A DNA stretch of 64,000 nucleotides from Coturnix japonica (GCF_001577835.2 NC_029527.1:6602094-6666093); one strand, 5' to 3'; counted from the first letter of the stretch, positions 1 to 10,462 are shown. The notes: a model not told the origin generated them from the letters alone. Made by a program: numbers and translations.

Positions 1-131
1 GACTGAAACTTGCTATAGTGCCATTCCCAAATCCACCTCGGATGCCAGCAAAGTGGTTTCCCGGGGAGCAGGACTCTCAAAGGCTTTTGTGGGTCAGAAA
101 AGCTCCTTCTCTGTGGACTGCAGCAAAGCAG
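1..131 (+). CDS. FLNB: FLNB penultimate coding exon (5' part outside the window)
   Basis: Codons begin at base 2 and read [10 protein letters not shown] through VDCSKA. One base of a split glycine codon remains at 131, followed by a GTAAGG donor. The left border is cut by the window edge, so the true acceptor is not seen. Confidence 0.93.
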
Positions 132-606
132 GTAAGGGAGCGGGAGCCCACTGCGTGGTTTAGCTGGATGTCTTTTGCACTGAAACAGCTTCCAGTTAAT
201 TGCGAGCTCTGCATTAGGAAAGAGGAGGAGTGTGGCTTTGTGAGCTGGCAGCTAGGAATTAATGAGAACTCTTGGCAGCGCTCTGAGACCTGATCTGCTT
301 TAGCTGTAAATCTGCATTTTGCAGAGTTAAAATTCAGAGCTTGAGGTGATGATCTGGCTGTAAAAACATCACACGTGTTTGTTTAAGTGCATGGGTGCTA
401 ACTGCTATTTTGCCCTAGGTTCCAATATGCTGTTAGTCGGCGTCCACGGACCTACAATCCCATGTGAAGAGGTATCCATCAAGCATCTGGGCAGCCACCA
501 GTACAACGTGACGTATGTGGTCAAGGAGAGGGGTGACTACGTCCTGGCGGTGAAGTGGGGTGACGAGCACATCCCTGGGAGCCCCTTCCACGTCTCAGTT
601 CCCTAA
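1..606 (+). CDS. FLNB: Filamin B, C-terminal end (last two coding exons)
   Basis: This is the 3' end of a filamin gene; the 5' part lies off the left edge. Filamins are large dimeric actin cross-linkers that also scaffold integrins and signalling proteins at the cell cortex. Exon 1-131 joins in phase 1 to exon 419-606 (GTAAG donor at 132, TGCCCTAG acceptor ending at 418). The joined frame gives about 105 residues ending GSPFHVSVP, then TAA at 604-606. The visible part covers the end of hinge 2 and the whole last Ig-like repeat (repeat 24), which mediates homodimerisation. The residues match filamin B better than filamin A or C as I recall them, for example [20 protein letters not shown] and [16 protein letters not shown]. 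The position next to DNASE1L3 and ABHD6 is the human FLNB neighbourhood and supports paralogue B. The frame is intact. Confidence 0.95.
419..606 (+). CDS. FLNB: FLNB last coding exon
   Basis: The exon completes the split glycine, reads [12 protein letters not shown] through GSPFHVSVP, and stops with TAA at 604-606. It forms most of Ig repeat 24, the dimerisation domain. Confidence 0.95.
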
Positions 607-2165
607 ACCCACCCCGCGTCCGTCGCTCTGTACATTCACAGCTCGGCCGCAGAGTTATACTGGGTGCAGTCCTGTTGCAAATTGCAGTATCTAGATACCC
701 ACGGCTCACATTTCAATACACTCAGAAGTAACTTCTGTAACGTTTTTTTACAAGCATTTCACTTCTATCCTACTTATCAACGTAACACGAATCTATTTAA
801 TGTCCTCCTCAAATTGTACCTTTGCAGTGCTGTCCAGGTCACTGTTTGGAGAATCATATGGATAACTAGACACTAATTTCCCTTGTGGATGTTAAAGACT
901 TTAGATGTTAATTGAAAACTGGAATTAGTCTTTGTAATTGGGTATCTTAACTACTGATTTTATTTGACTGGAGACTTTACATTTTAGTTATGGAATATGA
1001 CTTGGGCTGTCCCCAGTTCAAATTCTTTTCTGTAAAGAAATGAGATGAAACTGGTACTATGATAGGTGCCTTTGTATACTTGATCCATTTTAACGCTGAA
1101 CATTATAGAAGGCTACTAAAAGTGGCTGTACCACTCAAATTTAAAACATTTTTGGAAACGCTTTGCTAATGGTTTACATTTAGGAAGAGTTTATCTTTTA
1201 TAGCAGACCAAAAGCAGACTGAACATTGCTTCCTGGGCACTCTCAGCCTTTACGTTAATGCTTTGTAAATTTGTACTGGTAGCTTTTTTGGCCACGATGT
1301 TAGCAATGTGCTTTTTAATTAGCTCGGGATTCTGGAGAAATTCCCCAAGCTTTGTTTTACAGGTAACTCCCAGCTGATTTATTGTCATCTTAAGAACAAC
1401 CCCACTTTGGCTGGGTTAAAAGAGAGCCCTTTGCTTGCCACGTCAGTCCTGTTCTCATCTGAGCGACCCACAATCCACGTGGGTCAGAGCATGGCAGTGT
1501 ATGTGTATGGCGTAATGGAGGCTGCTGGCTGTTAAGTGAGATGGTGCAAAGCCAGCCTGGGGATGGACCCACACTGTAATTGGGTACTGGGGGGAGGGAA
1601 GGTGGGTGTGTAAATCCGCTGATAGCAGCAAAACGAACCAACAAACCTTGTTTGCTGCATGCCATTTTATTCTATCTCAGTCCAAGGACGTGCCCAAGTC
1701 ATGCTCATCTCCTCTGAAATTCTCTTCCATGCTCTGGAGGGGATTCCTGCCTGGAGTCAAGGAGTGAAAACTTCCATTGTGACTCGTGTTTGTCCTGGGT
1801 TACTCAATACCAATACTCAATACCGCTTTCCAAGCGCGTACCTGAATTGCTGTCAGCTGCTGGGGCTTTAGTGCAGCTCTCCACGTGAGCTTTAACTCTG
1901 CTATTAGGAGGAGGTAGGATTTGTTGAGAACCTGTTGAAACGTCACTGTCTGTCCCTATGGAGAAGTTCACGCTTTCAGTTCTTTAGTTCCGTCGGATGC
2001 ACTACCCGTGAGCACAGTTGATTGGGGAAATAAAGGAAGGTTGGGTGTTGTTTTTTTTTTACTGTGCTTTTTTTTGTTGTGCCTTAATGTGAAACGCTCA
2101 CTATGTTGTAAACTAGGAAGTGGAAAAACGAAATAAACTGGAATAAAATGCAGGATTGTAAAATT
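607..2165 (+). other. FLNB: FLNB 3' UTR
   Basis: About 1.5 kb of AT-rich sequence follows the FLNB stop and has no coding signal on either strand. It ends near a pair of AATAAA hexamers at 2132-2137 and 2142-2147, with an earlier AATAAA at 2029-2034. The exact cleavage base is inferred. Confidence 0.8.
2132..2147 (+). terminator. FLNB: FLNB poly(A) signals (two AATAAA)
   Basis: Two canonical hexamers lie 10 bases apart (2132-2137, 2142-2147) in an A/T-rich setting and are followed by a T/G-bearing stretch. A weaker alternative AATAAA lies at 2029-2034. Confidence 0.75.
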
Positions 2166-3003
2166 GTATCTTATAACTTATTAAATAGAAATGTTTGCTT
2201 CATTAAAATGTGCATGTTAAAAACAATGCTGGGTTCTTTTCCTATGTAAGTCCATCACCTCCCACCAGGCTCCAGCCTGGCTATGGCTCAAGGCCCAGCA
2301 CCGTGCGTGGGGTGGCACAGTGGCAGTGAGCAGGAGGTGGATCCCAGTGGCACCTCGGCTCCAGGGCACGGCCATGGCAACCAGCAGCTGTTTTCCAAAA
2401 CACAGCTCCTGCCAGGAGCACTGCTGAGCCCTGAGCCACAGCAGGCTGCTGGTGGCTGCCAAGGACTTTCCTGCCCCAGGTTTATCAGGTTGTTTCCTTT
2501 CTGCAGTTAGCTGTGTTTCGTAAGCTTTGTGCTAGGTCAGCTCAAAGCTCCTATTTGATGTATGGGGGGAATGGGGCACCAGAACACTCTGTTGAGTAAA
2601 CCTGAGAGCCAGCGTGGCCGTGCAGGTTCATAGCACACCTGGGTGCTGCTCAGCACCGAGCTGCGTGTACCATTCATTTCTATATTCAGAGAATATAGAA
2701 GTCTATAGAAATATAGAACTGGGGGCTGTCACCACATCTGCCTGGATTTGCATCCTCTGTCACCATTAATCTGACCAGATTTAAGTGCCTTCTTCCCATA
2801 ATGCAAACAAGGCTCATTTATGTAAGTTAAAAGAACAAATAGTGAACCCTGGTGGCTCCCAGGCTCTGTCCTGTGCCCTGGAGCGCTGCAGGGCTCCTTG
2901 CCGTGTTCGGGGGCAGCTCTGGATGGAGGCACGGAGCTCTGAGCCGCATCCTTTCCCACGTTGGGTTTGCTACTGACACCGGGATACCGGGATTTACGGC
3001 CGA

Positions 3004-3018
3004 GCCACCAGGGGGGGC
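3004..3018 (+). promoter_or_regulatory. CTCF-like motif
   Basis: GCCACCAGGGGGGGC closely matches the core CTCF consensus (CCACNAGGGGGCGC type). It lies in a CpG-rich patch between two convergent 3' ends, a plausible place for a domain boundary. Binding is inferred from the motif only. Confidence 0.5.
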
Positions 3019-3090
3019 CCGAATTGTATTTATTGCGAGGAAGCGGGGCTGCGCTGCGGCTGGGACGGGGTGTTTGCTGCGTGAGGCCGT

Positions 3091-3173
3091 GCGCCTATGG
3101 AGCCCTATGGAGCCCTATAGAGCCCTATGGAGCCCTATGGAGCCCTATGGAGCCCTATGGAGCCCTATGGAGC
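3091..3173 (+). repeat. 10-bp minisatellite (AGCCCTATGG)n
   Basis: About eight head-to-tail copies of the 10-base unit AGCCCTATGG are present. One copy carries an A (CCCTATAG) and the rest are near identical. Ten is not a multiple of three, so all frames stay open across it, which explains the long chance frames here. Confidence 0.95.
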
Positions 3174-4564
3174 GCCGTGTGCGCTCTGTCTGCGCTTGGC
3201 CGGGGCCGGCGTGGGGGGCGCGGAGAGCTTGGAGCCGCAGAACAGCCCCTTTGTTTGTGCCCCAGCCCCCAGACCTGGCTCGACGAGACAAAGTCTCTCT
3301 GGGCCGCTTCTGGTTTCTAGCACAAAACTCCTGCCCGGCAGTAAATAAGGCTCGGCAGCCTCATTCAGCTAAAAAGGGCTTTGTTCTGCTGTGCACCGGC
3401 CCATGCTGTGGCTCCGGTTATTTAAAGCCCTGTGCAGCGGGGAGAGCTGAGAGATGGTCCCCTGGTGCAGAACTCAGGAACTAACAAACACATGGGGATA
3501 TATTTGCAATTCCGCCTGATAAACGCATGCAATAAACAGAGGGATACTCCTGAGACCTCCCCCCTGATGCGTTGGACACCTCCCAGCCCCCCTCCAATGC
3601 TGTGAATGGTGCATGGATGCTGCCTGCCCGGAGCGGGGCATCTCTGCACCCTCTGTGCAAGGATGTTCTCCGTAGCTCAGGGTCTCCTCCCCTGTGCCAC
3701 AGCAGCATCAGAGTGGCAGCTGCTGACATGGTGCCCCAGGCTGCAGCAGTTAATTGGGTTCTGAGCATGCCTCCTGTTTCCAAAGGCTGGGTAAGGCACT
3801 GTATGCGCTGTCACAAATAAGGATGAACTTTTTCAGCACGGCCGAGTCGTATTTACCTATTTTTCATGATTGAATTTCTCCATTACAGCTCTTGTGGAGG
3901 GAGCGTTCCTCCTTTGTGCAGTTCCTCTCTCTGAGAGGCAGAAGGAGGCTGTTATGTGAGATGTGGGGCCAGAGACCCAGATTGATTTCAGCCTTCTCAT
4001 AAAGCATTGCTGCTCTCAGCCAGACAGTGGCATTTCCATAAAAATCCCAATGTAAATATTTGTTCTAAATCAGGGCTCTTTCTTTCCTATTGCCTCGGCT
4101 GGAGCATTAATCAAGGCAGCTTATGAAACGCTGTATCGCTTTCAGATTAATTGCTGCTGAAAGTCAGGGCACTCGCTGTCCCCCACTGGCACGATCTGCT
4201 CCACATTCCCTCTCCCCAAAGACCCTTTGCACAAAAGCTGAACTGTTTCCTCCCCCACAGGCTGGATCTGTTTGCCAGCAGACAAAGCAAGGGGAGTGCA
4301 TTAAGGTGAATATTTGCCTTTAGGAACCGCTGGATTATTTTCACATTGCTGATGCCTTCCGTGTGACAAGGCAGGCACTAAATACAGTGATCTGAGAAAG
4401 CAAAGTACCGTGAGGCTAAATAAGCACTATTCAGTGATGTCTGGTTTACTGCTAATTTTCAGCCACCCATGGGGAGGCGCAGAGCCCCTCTGTGTGCTAT
4501 GGGTACAGTGTGAAGCTCTTTGTCTGTCCATCACTTCACCCTTGTGAGCAGTGCAGGACGCTCA

Positions 4565-4757
4565 GCACGCTGCTTCTAGCTGATTTATTTGCACTGAGCT
4601 TACAATCAAGAAGGTTCCATTCACCTTCAGACCCAAAACGTTTGAAATGTGACCAAATCTTTCTTTTCCTGCTAAATACTGCACCGGCTGTGAGCGCATC
4701 AGCTGGAAGACCCGCTGTTATCCTTGTGTTCTCATTGTGTGAGTGGACCCGGCGTGC
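4565..4757 (-). other. DNASE1L3: DNASE1L3 3' UTR
   Basis: This is the short stretch downstream of the DNASE1L3 stop on the minus strand. It runs to just past the AATAAA complement at 4584-4589. The exact end is inferred. Confidence 0.7.
4584..4589 (-). terminator. DNASE1L3: DNASE1L3 poly(A) signal
   Basis: TTTATT on the + strand reads AATAAA on the coding strand. It lies about 170 bases past the stop codon and is the first canonical hexamer downstream. Confidence 0.7.
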
Positions 4758-4886
4758 TCATGAGCCCGAGCGGCGGTTCCTTCTTGCTCTCCCCTTCCTT
4801 GAGAACTTGGATTTTATCCAGTTGAAGAAGCCACCGCGTGCCTTCAGCTCAAACTCCACCGGGAAGTGGTCGCTCACCCCCAGAGC
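4758..4886 (-). CDS. DNASE1L3: DNASE1L3 coding exon 8 (catalytic His and basic tail)
   Basis: Residues 266-307 and a TGA stop at 4760-4758. It holds the second catalytic histidine H272 (VSDHFPVEF) and the polybasic C-terminal extension that marks DNASE1L3. Confidence 0.94.
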   Translation of the reverse strand, partial: ALGVSDHFPVEFELKARGGFFNWIKSKFSRKGRARRNRRSGS

Positions 4887-7800
4887 CTGCGGGAGATGGG
4901 GATGGGGAGGTGGGGGGGGATGCACTGCACTCTGTGTGGGTGCAGCTCTATAGACTGAGCTGTGCATGTGTGCATCTCCTGCTGCACGGCTGGGCACTGC
5001 TGGCCCTGCTTTGGCCAAGGGTTTGGTGCCCAGGGGAGCCCTGCTGCACGGGATGGGCTGTGCCTACCTGCTCCTCACTCATCTGAAAAGCCGTCTGGAA
5101 ATCAAAGATGTGAGTGGAGTGTGGCACGACGGCCTGGCTGAGCTGCTCCCCACTGACCACGATCCTGCAGGAAAGGGAACAGGGCGCTGGTAGGGGCTGC
5201 AATGAGTTGATGGCCTCCATGTGGTCACAGCTGCAAATGGTGCATCCCTACACACGGCTCGCTGGGGGATGCCCCCAGCTTCCTGCCACAGCCGGCCCAT
5301 CACCTCCCTTGGCAGTGAGACACACAAATACCTCAGCGTTCAGATTAGGAACACAAGAGCAAGAACCACAGTATGAAAACACGGCTGAGGCATCCCCCTG
5401 CACAAGTGGCTGCAGCACTGCCTGACACAGGGAAGATTTCACAGCAGCTCAAAGTTAGTCTGCCATTGGCACCTTTCCGTGTGCTGTTTTGTCATGGGGT
5501 GCTATAAGCAGGGGGAGGTTTGGTGGGCACCTGTCATAGGGGCAGCTGGTGCTCCTCCTGACTGTCGTGTCGTTAGTGTCACTGATGAGCCAGGTAAACT
5601 CTGAGCTCGTCCTCAGGCGGATGTTCTGCCAGTGCTTCCGTGGAACGTAGCTGCAACCCGCGTTGAAGTCCCCCATGAAGACAAAGTTCTGCAAGGCAGA
5701 GAGGGGCTCAAAGGCACTTATGAAGATGGATCTTCAAAATGAGACCAGCAGGAGCCTTTGTAGTCCCCAGGGCGACCAACCTTGGTGCCCCAGTGCTGCT
5801 TTATGTCCAAATACACATCGTAGAGCTCATCAATCTCCCGTACCGCCATCTCTGGTGCAGTGTGCAGAGGGACTATAGCAAACTCTTGGACAGCTTAAAA
5901 ACAAGGAAAAAAACAAAAAACAAAAACAAACAAACAAAAAAACCCACAAAAAACAAGGAAAAAGAAATACAGTGGTTAAACACACAATGAATCACATTTT
6001 CACAAAGAAAAACAAACTGGTTGGGAAGGCAGAAGTTTTCCTAAGGAAGAAACAGCTCTGGCTGCACATCAGAGGGTGTTTGCTGTGTAATGGCAGCATC
6101 CCCAGCTCGAGATCATCAGCTGAGGCCGGGCTGAGGACATGGGGACGTGCTGTGCTGCTGGCACCTGCCCCAGCCCTGCTGCCAGCACAGGCACAGCCGT
6201 GAAGCCTGGGCTGCTGAGGTGTGGGCATTGCAATGGAGGGACAATGCGCTGCTGGGAGCATCTCACCAGTTTTTGGTGACTGGAACCAGACGATGAAGGG
6301 CTCTCTGGAGAAGGCGTCCTCATCCCCAGGCTGGGTGTCGGGGTACTGGTAGTATTGTTTCACTGACACCAGATTTCTCCTGCAACAGAATGGTGGAGAT
6401 CCCATTAGTGGTGGCTGTGCTGTGACACCCAGAGCAGCTGCCCCAGCCCTGGTGTGCATCCTGTCCCCACAGGGTGATGCACTGGAAGGGGGTGCCACCC
6501 ACCCTTACCTGTAGAGGAAGGCATACTGCTCCTTGTATTTAGTCCTGCCCAGCCGCCCGCTGACCATGCAGCTGTATTCCTCCCTGTTGCCTTTTGTCTG
6601 GCTGGAAGGAGAGGGGCTGCTTAGTGAATCCTCCAATGTGAAAGGTGCATACACTGACCGCACTTCTCCAAAATCACATCCCCTGCATCAGCCTGGAGCC
6701 AGCTTTGCCCAGCCCATTTCAGCTCTCTCCCCACCATTGTCCCAGCAGCACGGAGCTGCAGAGCTGAGCACAGACCGAGCATCCTTCCCAATAACTGCCT
6801 CCTGCAGGATTTATTGTATTCAGAAATATGCAGCCCAGGCCACTGTTGGAGCAGGTCGGATGGCACAAAGCTGCCTGCCTGCCCCAGCAGCCTCCTGCCC
6901 ATACACGACACACCGCCTTACCCAGCCAGCTGCTGTACGAGCAAGGGACACGTCCTGTTCTTGTTCTCCTTTATCTCCATCAGCAGCATGATGTCACAGC
7001 GAGAGATGATCTGCAGTGGGAAAGAGCAGAGGCAAGCCTGTGCTTGGTGTGTTTGGGGGCGTTAGGGAGGAGTGGGGAAGAAGTGGCTGCTGCTGTGCAG
7101 CTGTTGGAAAGGCCCTGGATGTGGGCAGCAGTGCAAGCAAAGCCCTTCTCCTTTCGGCACTGGGAGAAGGAACTGGGAGCAGAGCGGTTTCAGCTTTGCA
7201 GCTGGTTTTGTTTCTCTCCAAACCTTGTGGGGGCCATTTGTGGGGAAAACAAAACCCTTTCTGCCCCCTGAAACTGTAAATACACCATCCCTCATTTATT
7301 TATCCCACCATAGTTCTGACTGTACTACGGCCATTCCAGCACAAAGAGCAGCAGCAGCCCCAGAGCTGCAGCCTGGCACAGAGTGCTGCCCCACGTCCCT
7401 GCTGCTGTGTTGTGGGTGGCACTGCCGAGCTGTGAGGCTGAACGTGGCTCCTTCCATGTTAAACCAAGTCACCTCCAGCTCCACAGAGCCGACAAGATGG
7501 TGAGGCTTTGTCTAAAGAAATCTGCAATCAGGCTTTGCAGTTCTGCACCACTCTGCAAGATGATTCTCTGCCGTCTTGAGAATACATTTAATTAGGCAGG
7601 AATGTTTCAGAATAATTAGCACTTAAGCAAGGTAAAGAGCATATCACAAAGCGAAGCTCTGTGGGTTCCAAGCAAAAGCCGCTTTTACTGCGCAGAAAGG
7701 TTTTCATCCATTCCTTGCTCAAATTCCAAAGGAAATGGCAAGTGCTGTCTGTGCTGTACTCTCACGCAAGCTGAAAGCACTGTAAGTGCTCCATTGCACT

Positions 7801-8091
7801 GCAGCCTTGATTCTCACTTTAACAGCATGAACGGTTTCAATTATTTACTCATTCTTCCACTGGAAATTCAAGTATGAATAAAGAAATGAAGCACAAGATG
7901 GTGCAGATGAGAAGCCCACACTAAGCCCCACATCTGTCCCACCCTGGCAGTGGACGTACCTTCACCACAGCATCCAGCACCTCGGCTCTGGCTATTTTGG
8001 CTTGTCCGAAAGACCTCACGTTGAAGGAGCAGATCCTCAGGCTCAGAGATGGGTTGAAACAGAGGAGCGAAAACAAGACAAAGAACAACAT
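4758..8091 (-). CDS. DNASE1L3: Deoxyribonuclease I-like 3 (DNase gamma), complete, eight coding exons
   Basis: This is a secreted Mg/Ca-dependent endonuclease that cuts DNA in chromatin and in microparticles. Exons on the minus strand are 8091-7960, 7010-6922, 6601-6509, 6379-6267, 5893-5781, 5688-5531, 5164-5068 and 4886-4758. They join in frame to 307 aa (human is about 305). The chosen ATG at 8091 opens a 17-18 residue signal peptide (MLFFVLFSLLCFNPSLS), and the mature protein begins LRICSFNVRSFG. Visible DNase I residues are E56 (LLMEIKE, metal), E98 (YKEQY), H153 (PLHT), D187/N189 (MGDFNAG), H272 (SDHFPVEF) and the C192/C229 pair. The C-terminal tail is strongly basic (KSKFSRKGRARRNRRSGS). 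This matches the family's extra helix that lets the enzyme reach nucleosomal and membrane-wrapped DNA, and it separates the protein from DNASE1. Nothing looks broken. The gene is convergent with FLNB. Confidence 0.96.
5068..5164 (-). CDS. DNASE1L3: DNASE1L3 coding exon 7
   Basis: Residues 233-265 (RIVVSGEQL through QMSEEQ), 97 bases, with a CCTGCAG acceptor and GTAGGC donor. Confidence 0.93.
5531..5688 (-). CDS. DNASE1L3: DNASE1L3 coding exon 6
   Basis: Residues 181-232 (NFVFMGDFNAGCSYV through STSCPYD), 158 bases, with a TTGCAG acceptor and GTGCCC donor. It contains D187/N189 and the C192-C229 disulfide pair. Confidence 0.94.
5781..5893 (-). CDS. DNASE1L3: DNASE1L3 coding exon 5
   Basis: Residues 143-180 (VQEFAIVPLHTAPE through DIKQHWGTK), 113 bases. 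It holds catalytic H153. The donor GTTGGT is weaker than its neighbours. The acceptor (TTTTTAAG) ends an unusually long U-rich tract. Confidence 0.9.
5894..5965 (-). promoter_or_regulatory. DNASE1L3: Extended U-rich tract before the DNASE1L3 exon 5 acceptor
   Basis: On the coding strand about 70 bases are nearly all T with a few G and C (runs such as TTTGTTTGTTTTTG) and lead directly into TTTTTAAG. It acts at least as a polypyrimidine tract, and such runs also bind TIA1, ELAV or CELF proteins. It may derive from an A-rich simple repeat on the + strand. Confidence 0.6.
6267..6379 (-). CDS. DNASE1L3: DNASE1L3 coding exon 4
   Basis: Residues 105-142 (RNLVSVKQYYQYPDT through FIVWFQSPKT), 113 bases, with a TTGCAG acceptor and GTGAGA donor. 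It includes the family motif FSREPF. Confidence 0.93.
6509..6601 (-). CDS. DNASE1L3: DNASE1L3 coding exon 3
   Basis: Residues 74-104, 93 bases, ending EQYAFLY with a split arginine codon, then GTAAGG. It holds the catalytic glutamate E98 of YKEQY. Of two nearby AGs, only TTCCAG ending at 6602 keeps the frame. Confidence 0.92.
6922..7010 (-). CDS. DNASE1L3: DNASE1L3 coding exon 2
   Basis: Residues 45-73 (IISRCDIMLLMEIKE and onward), 89 bases, with a CTGCAG acceptor and GTAAGG donor. It holds the metal-binding glutamate E56. Confidence 0.93.
7960..8091 (-). CDS. DNASE1L3: DNASE1L3 coding exon 1 (signal peptide)
   Basis: Residues 1-44, phase 0, GTACGT donor at 7959. An upstream in-frame TTG at 8109 also keeps the frame open, but the ATG at 8091 gives a classical signal peptide. 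TTTTGTCTAAG just upstream could be a splice acceptor, so a separate 5' UTR exon further upstream is possible. Confidence 0.93.
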
Positions 8092-9168
8092 CCTCAGGGA
8101 CTTAGACAAAATGAGCAGCTGTGAGCGTGCCTATTAATATGTACACGTGTTTTTGTGCATTCGTCCCTCTGCAGCCAGCTGAGAGGTCAGAATGCTCAGC
8201 TGTGTCAATCAAGAACAGGAATTGCCATTTCCTCCTTTCCCTCACTTCCATCTTCCAAAGAAGCGCTGGGACGCTGATGCTGCTCTGAGGACAGCCCACT
8301 TTTCTGAGCCAAGTACTGAGCCCAGAAGAGGCCGTGGCTCTGCCAGACCCTCAGTGAGAGGCAAAGAACCTGGGGAGCTGGGAGTGCTGGATGGGGTCTG
8401 ATGGGCACTGATGGTGGGCACCAAGGATCTGGTGAAAGGTGGTGGCACACCCTGAACATGGGCAGGACAAGCTCTGACAGAAAAGGGCCTTTCCATACAC
8501 TTACCATCTCAGTGTCTAAAAGAACATGTTTGGGGGCTGTAGCCCTGAGCTTCATGCCCTGCCTCCCTACCAAGGGCAGCTTCTGTGTCAGTCTGACTCA
8601 GCTCCCACCTCATGAACGTAGTAGCACGAGGTGACCTTGCTGGGGATCCAGCTCCTCCCTGCACTGCTTTATCTCCTTCTACCCTTTGTACTACACTGTA
8701 ATGCAGAGGTGGTGCAGCTCGGGCTGTCCCGCTCTTGCACAAGAGCAGGGGAGGTGCTGGCTGCTGGGCTGGGTGCATCCCCACCCATCCCTGCCACGTG
8801 TGGCCGTGGCATCCCCCATGCTGGCCATGAGCACACCTTCTGCTTTGCTGCAGACTGGTTTTTCCTTTGTTTTTGCTTCCAAGCAACAACCACAGGCTGT
8901 TCTCCCATTCACCCCATAAAGCTGCTCCATGAGGTCCATTCTCTGGCTAGAGATGTGGGTGGTGAGGCTCAGGGCTCACAGCAGCACCATGTAGGTACTG
9001 CAGTTCTGCTATTTCTGGAGCAATGTTTCAGCTCGCCATCCTCCTCCCCTCTCAGGAAGATTCTGAGGAACAGGCGAGGCAGGATGTGTCTGAATGCGCC
9101 CTATGGCAAAGCAGGGGCACAGGATGTCTGGAGCAATCCTCCACCCAGCGGCTGGGCCGCTTCCTCTC

Positions 9169-9565
9169 ATAGAATCATTAAGATTGGAAAAGACCTGTAA
9201 GATCACCTAGCCCAGCTGTCTACTTACCAACAATATCACCCACTAACCATGTCCCCCAGCAACACGTCTCCATGGCTCTGAATTGAACTGCCAGCTCAAT
9301 TCAGCTCCACTCACCACCACTTTCTAAGCCTGGCTCTCCAGCCAGTTTTTTACCCAACAAAGATTGTATCCATCCAAGCTGTGAGCTGCCAGCTTCTCCA
9401 GAATACTGTGGAAGACAGAGTCAAAGCTTTGTTGAGGTCCAAGTAGACCATGCCAACAGCCTTTCCCTCATCCACCAGGCGGGTCACCTGGTCATAGAAG
9501 GAGATGAGGCTGGTCAAGCAGCCTTTCATGAACCCATGGGCTTGCTGGGCCCGATCCCCTGGTAA
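9169..9565 (-). mobile_element. CR1 LINE fragment
   Basis: The + strand begins CATAGAATCATTAAGATTGG, the reverse complement of the CR1 3' end, and then reads antisense to CR1 reverse transcriptase (aagcttTGTTGAGGTCCAAG, GGCGGGTCACCTGGTCATAG). The copy is 5'-truncated and diverged, with internal loss of sequence, so it is an old insertion. Confidence 0.85.
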
Positions 9566-10069
9566 TCCCTCTCACTGCTGCCTGGCTGCCACATGGGGCA
9601 CTACTGAAAATGGTGTCTGGCTGCACAGGCCATGGGGCAGGCTGAGGCAGGGCAGTATGACCACATGCCTGCTGCTGGTCAGGGTGGTACTGGGCACACA
9701 CAAGGACCTTTGGGCTCCTGGCAGACTTGGACAGCCATCCAACAGTGGTTAATTGTCCTATTTTGGAGTTTCTGGTTAATAAATAACAAAGCATTCAGGC
9801 TGCTGAAGTTTGAAACCAGGCTACAGACCAAATATGGCCATTTGGGAAGGGTGGCTCCAACAGCAGTTGTCCTTGCATCACCCTGAAGTTATCTAGAGTT
9901 AGTTGGAGGTGAAAAGGTAATATGTGGGGCAAAGGGTATGTGTTTGGATCCAGTAGGATCTTGTCAATACAGAGCCCTTGTATGCAGCCCTGCCTGGAGC
10001 AAGGCCACATGGCTGAGGTGCAAAACTTGGGGTGCTCATCTCTCACATGTGAGATAAAGAGGTTATTGA

Positions 10070-10462
10070 GACATCCAGCATGGGCTCACCAAGGACACAG
10101 ATCGTGTATGACCCATCTGGTGGCCTCTGCGATGGAGTGACAGCACTGGTGGACAAAGGGACAGCAACTAATGGCATCTACCTGGGATCCTGCAAAGCCT
10201 TTGGCACGGCCCCACATTAAATCCTTAATGAGGATATGAGTATAGACTGTGAGAACTCCTTGAGAGCAGCCGTGTGGATGACTTGGGGGTCCTGGTGGAT
10301 GAAAAGCTGGACATGAACCAGCAGTGTGGTCCTGTAGCCTTGAAAGCACAGTCCTCTAGGCTGCATCAATAGAGGTGTGACTGTCAGGGCTAATCTGCCC
10401 TTGTGAGGCCCCACCTGAACTACTGTGTCTCCTCCAACCTAAGACATTCTATGATTCTATGA
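10070..10462 (+). mobile_element. CR1 LINE fragment
   Basis: Sense CR1 sequence is recognisable by GGCTCACCAAGGACACAG, GGTGGCCTCTGCGATGGAG and GATCCTGCAAAGCCTTTGGCA. It ends in the terminal ATTCTATGATTCTATGAA repeat. Several internal segments are missing, which indicates an old copy. The left border is uncertain. Confidence 0.8.

Larger units (their letters stand above)
2170..4560. other. Intergenic region between convergent FLNB and DNASE1L3
   Basis: No exon is recognisable here. The stretch holds a GC/CpG-rich patch (about 2990-3250) with a CTCF-like motif and a 10-bp minisatellite, both listed separately. A 210-codon open frame crosses the patch, but it runs through the minisatellite and resembles no protein I know. 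Confidence 0.7.

Noticed and set aside
2852-3484. 210-codon + strand open frame near 3 kb, with overlapping frames of about 119 and 73 codons
   Set aside because: The 10-bp repeat keeps all three frames open, the flanks are GC-rich, and the peptides (repeating EPYGALWSPM) resemble no protein.
8092-8109. Upstream in-frame TTG start for DNASE1L3
   Set aside because: The ATG at 8091 gives a standard signal peptide and a length close to the mammalian protein. TTG starts are very rare in vertebrates.
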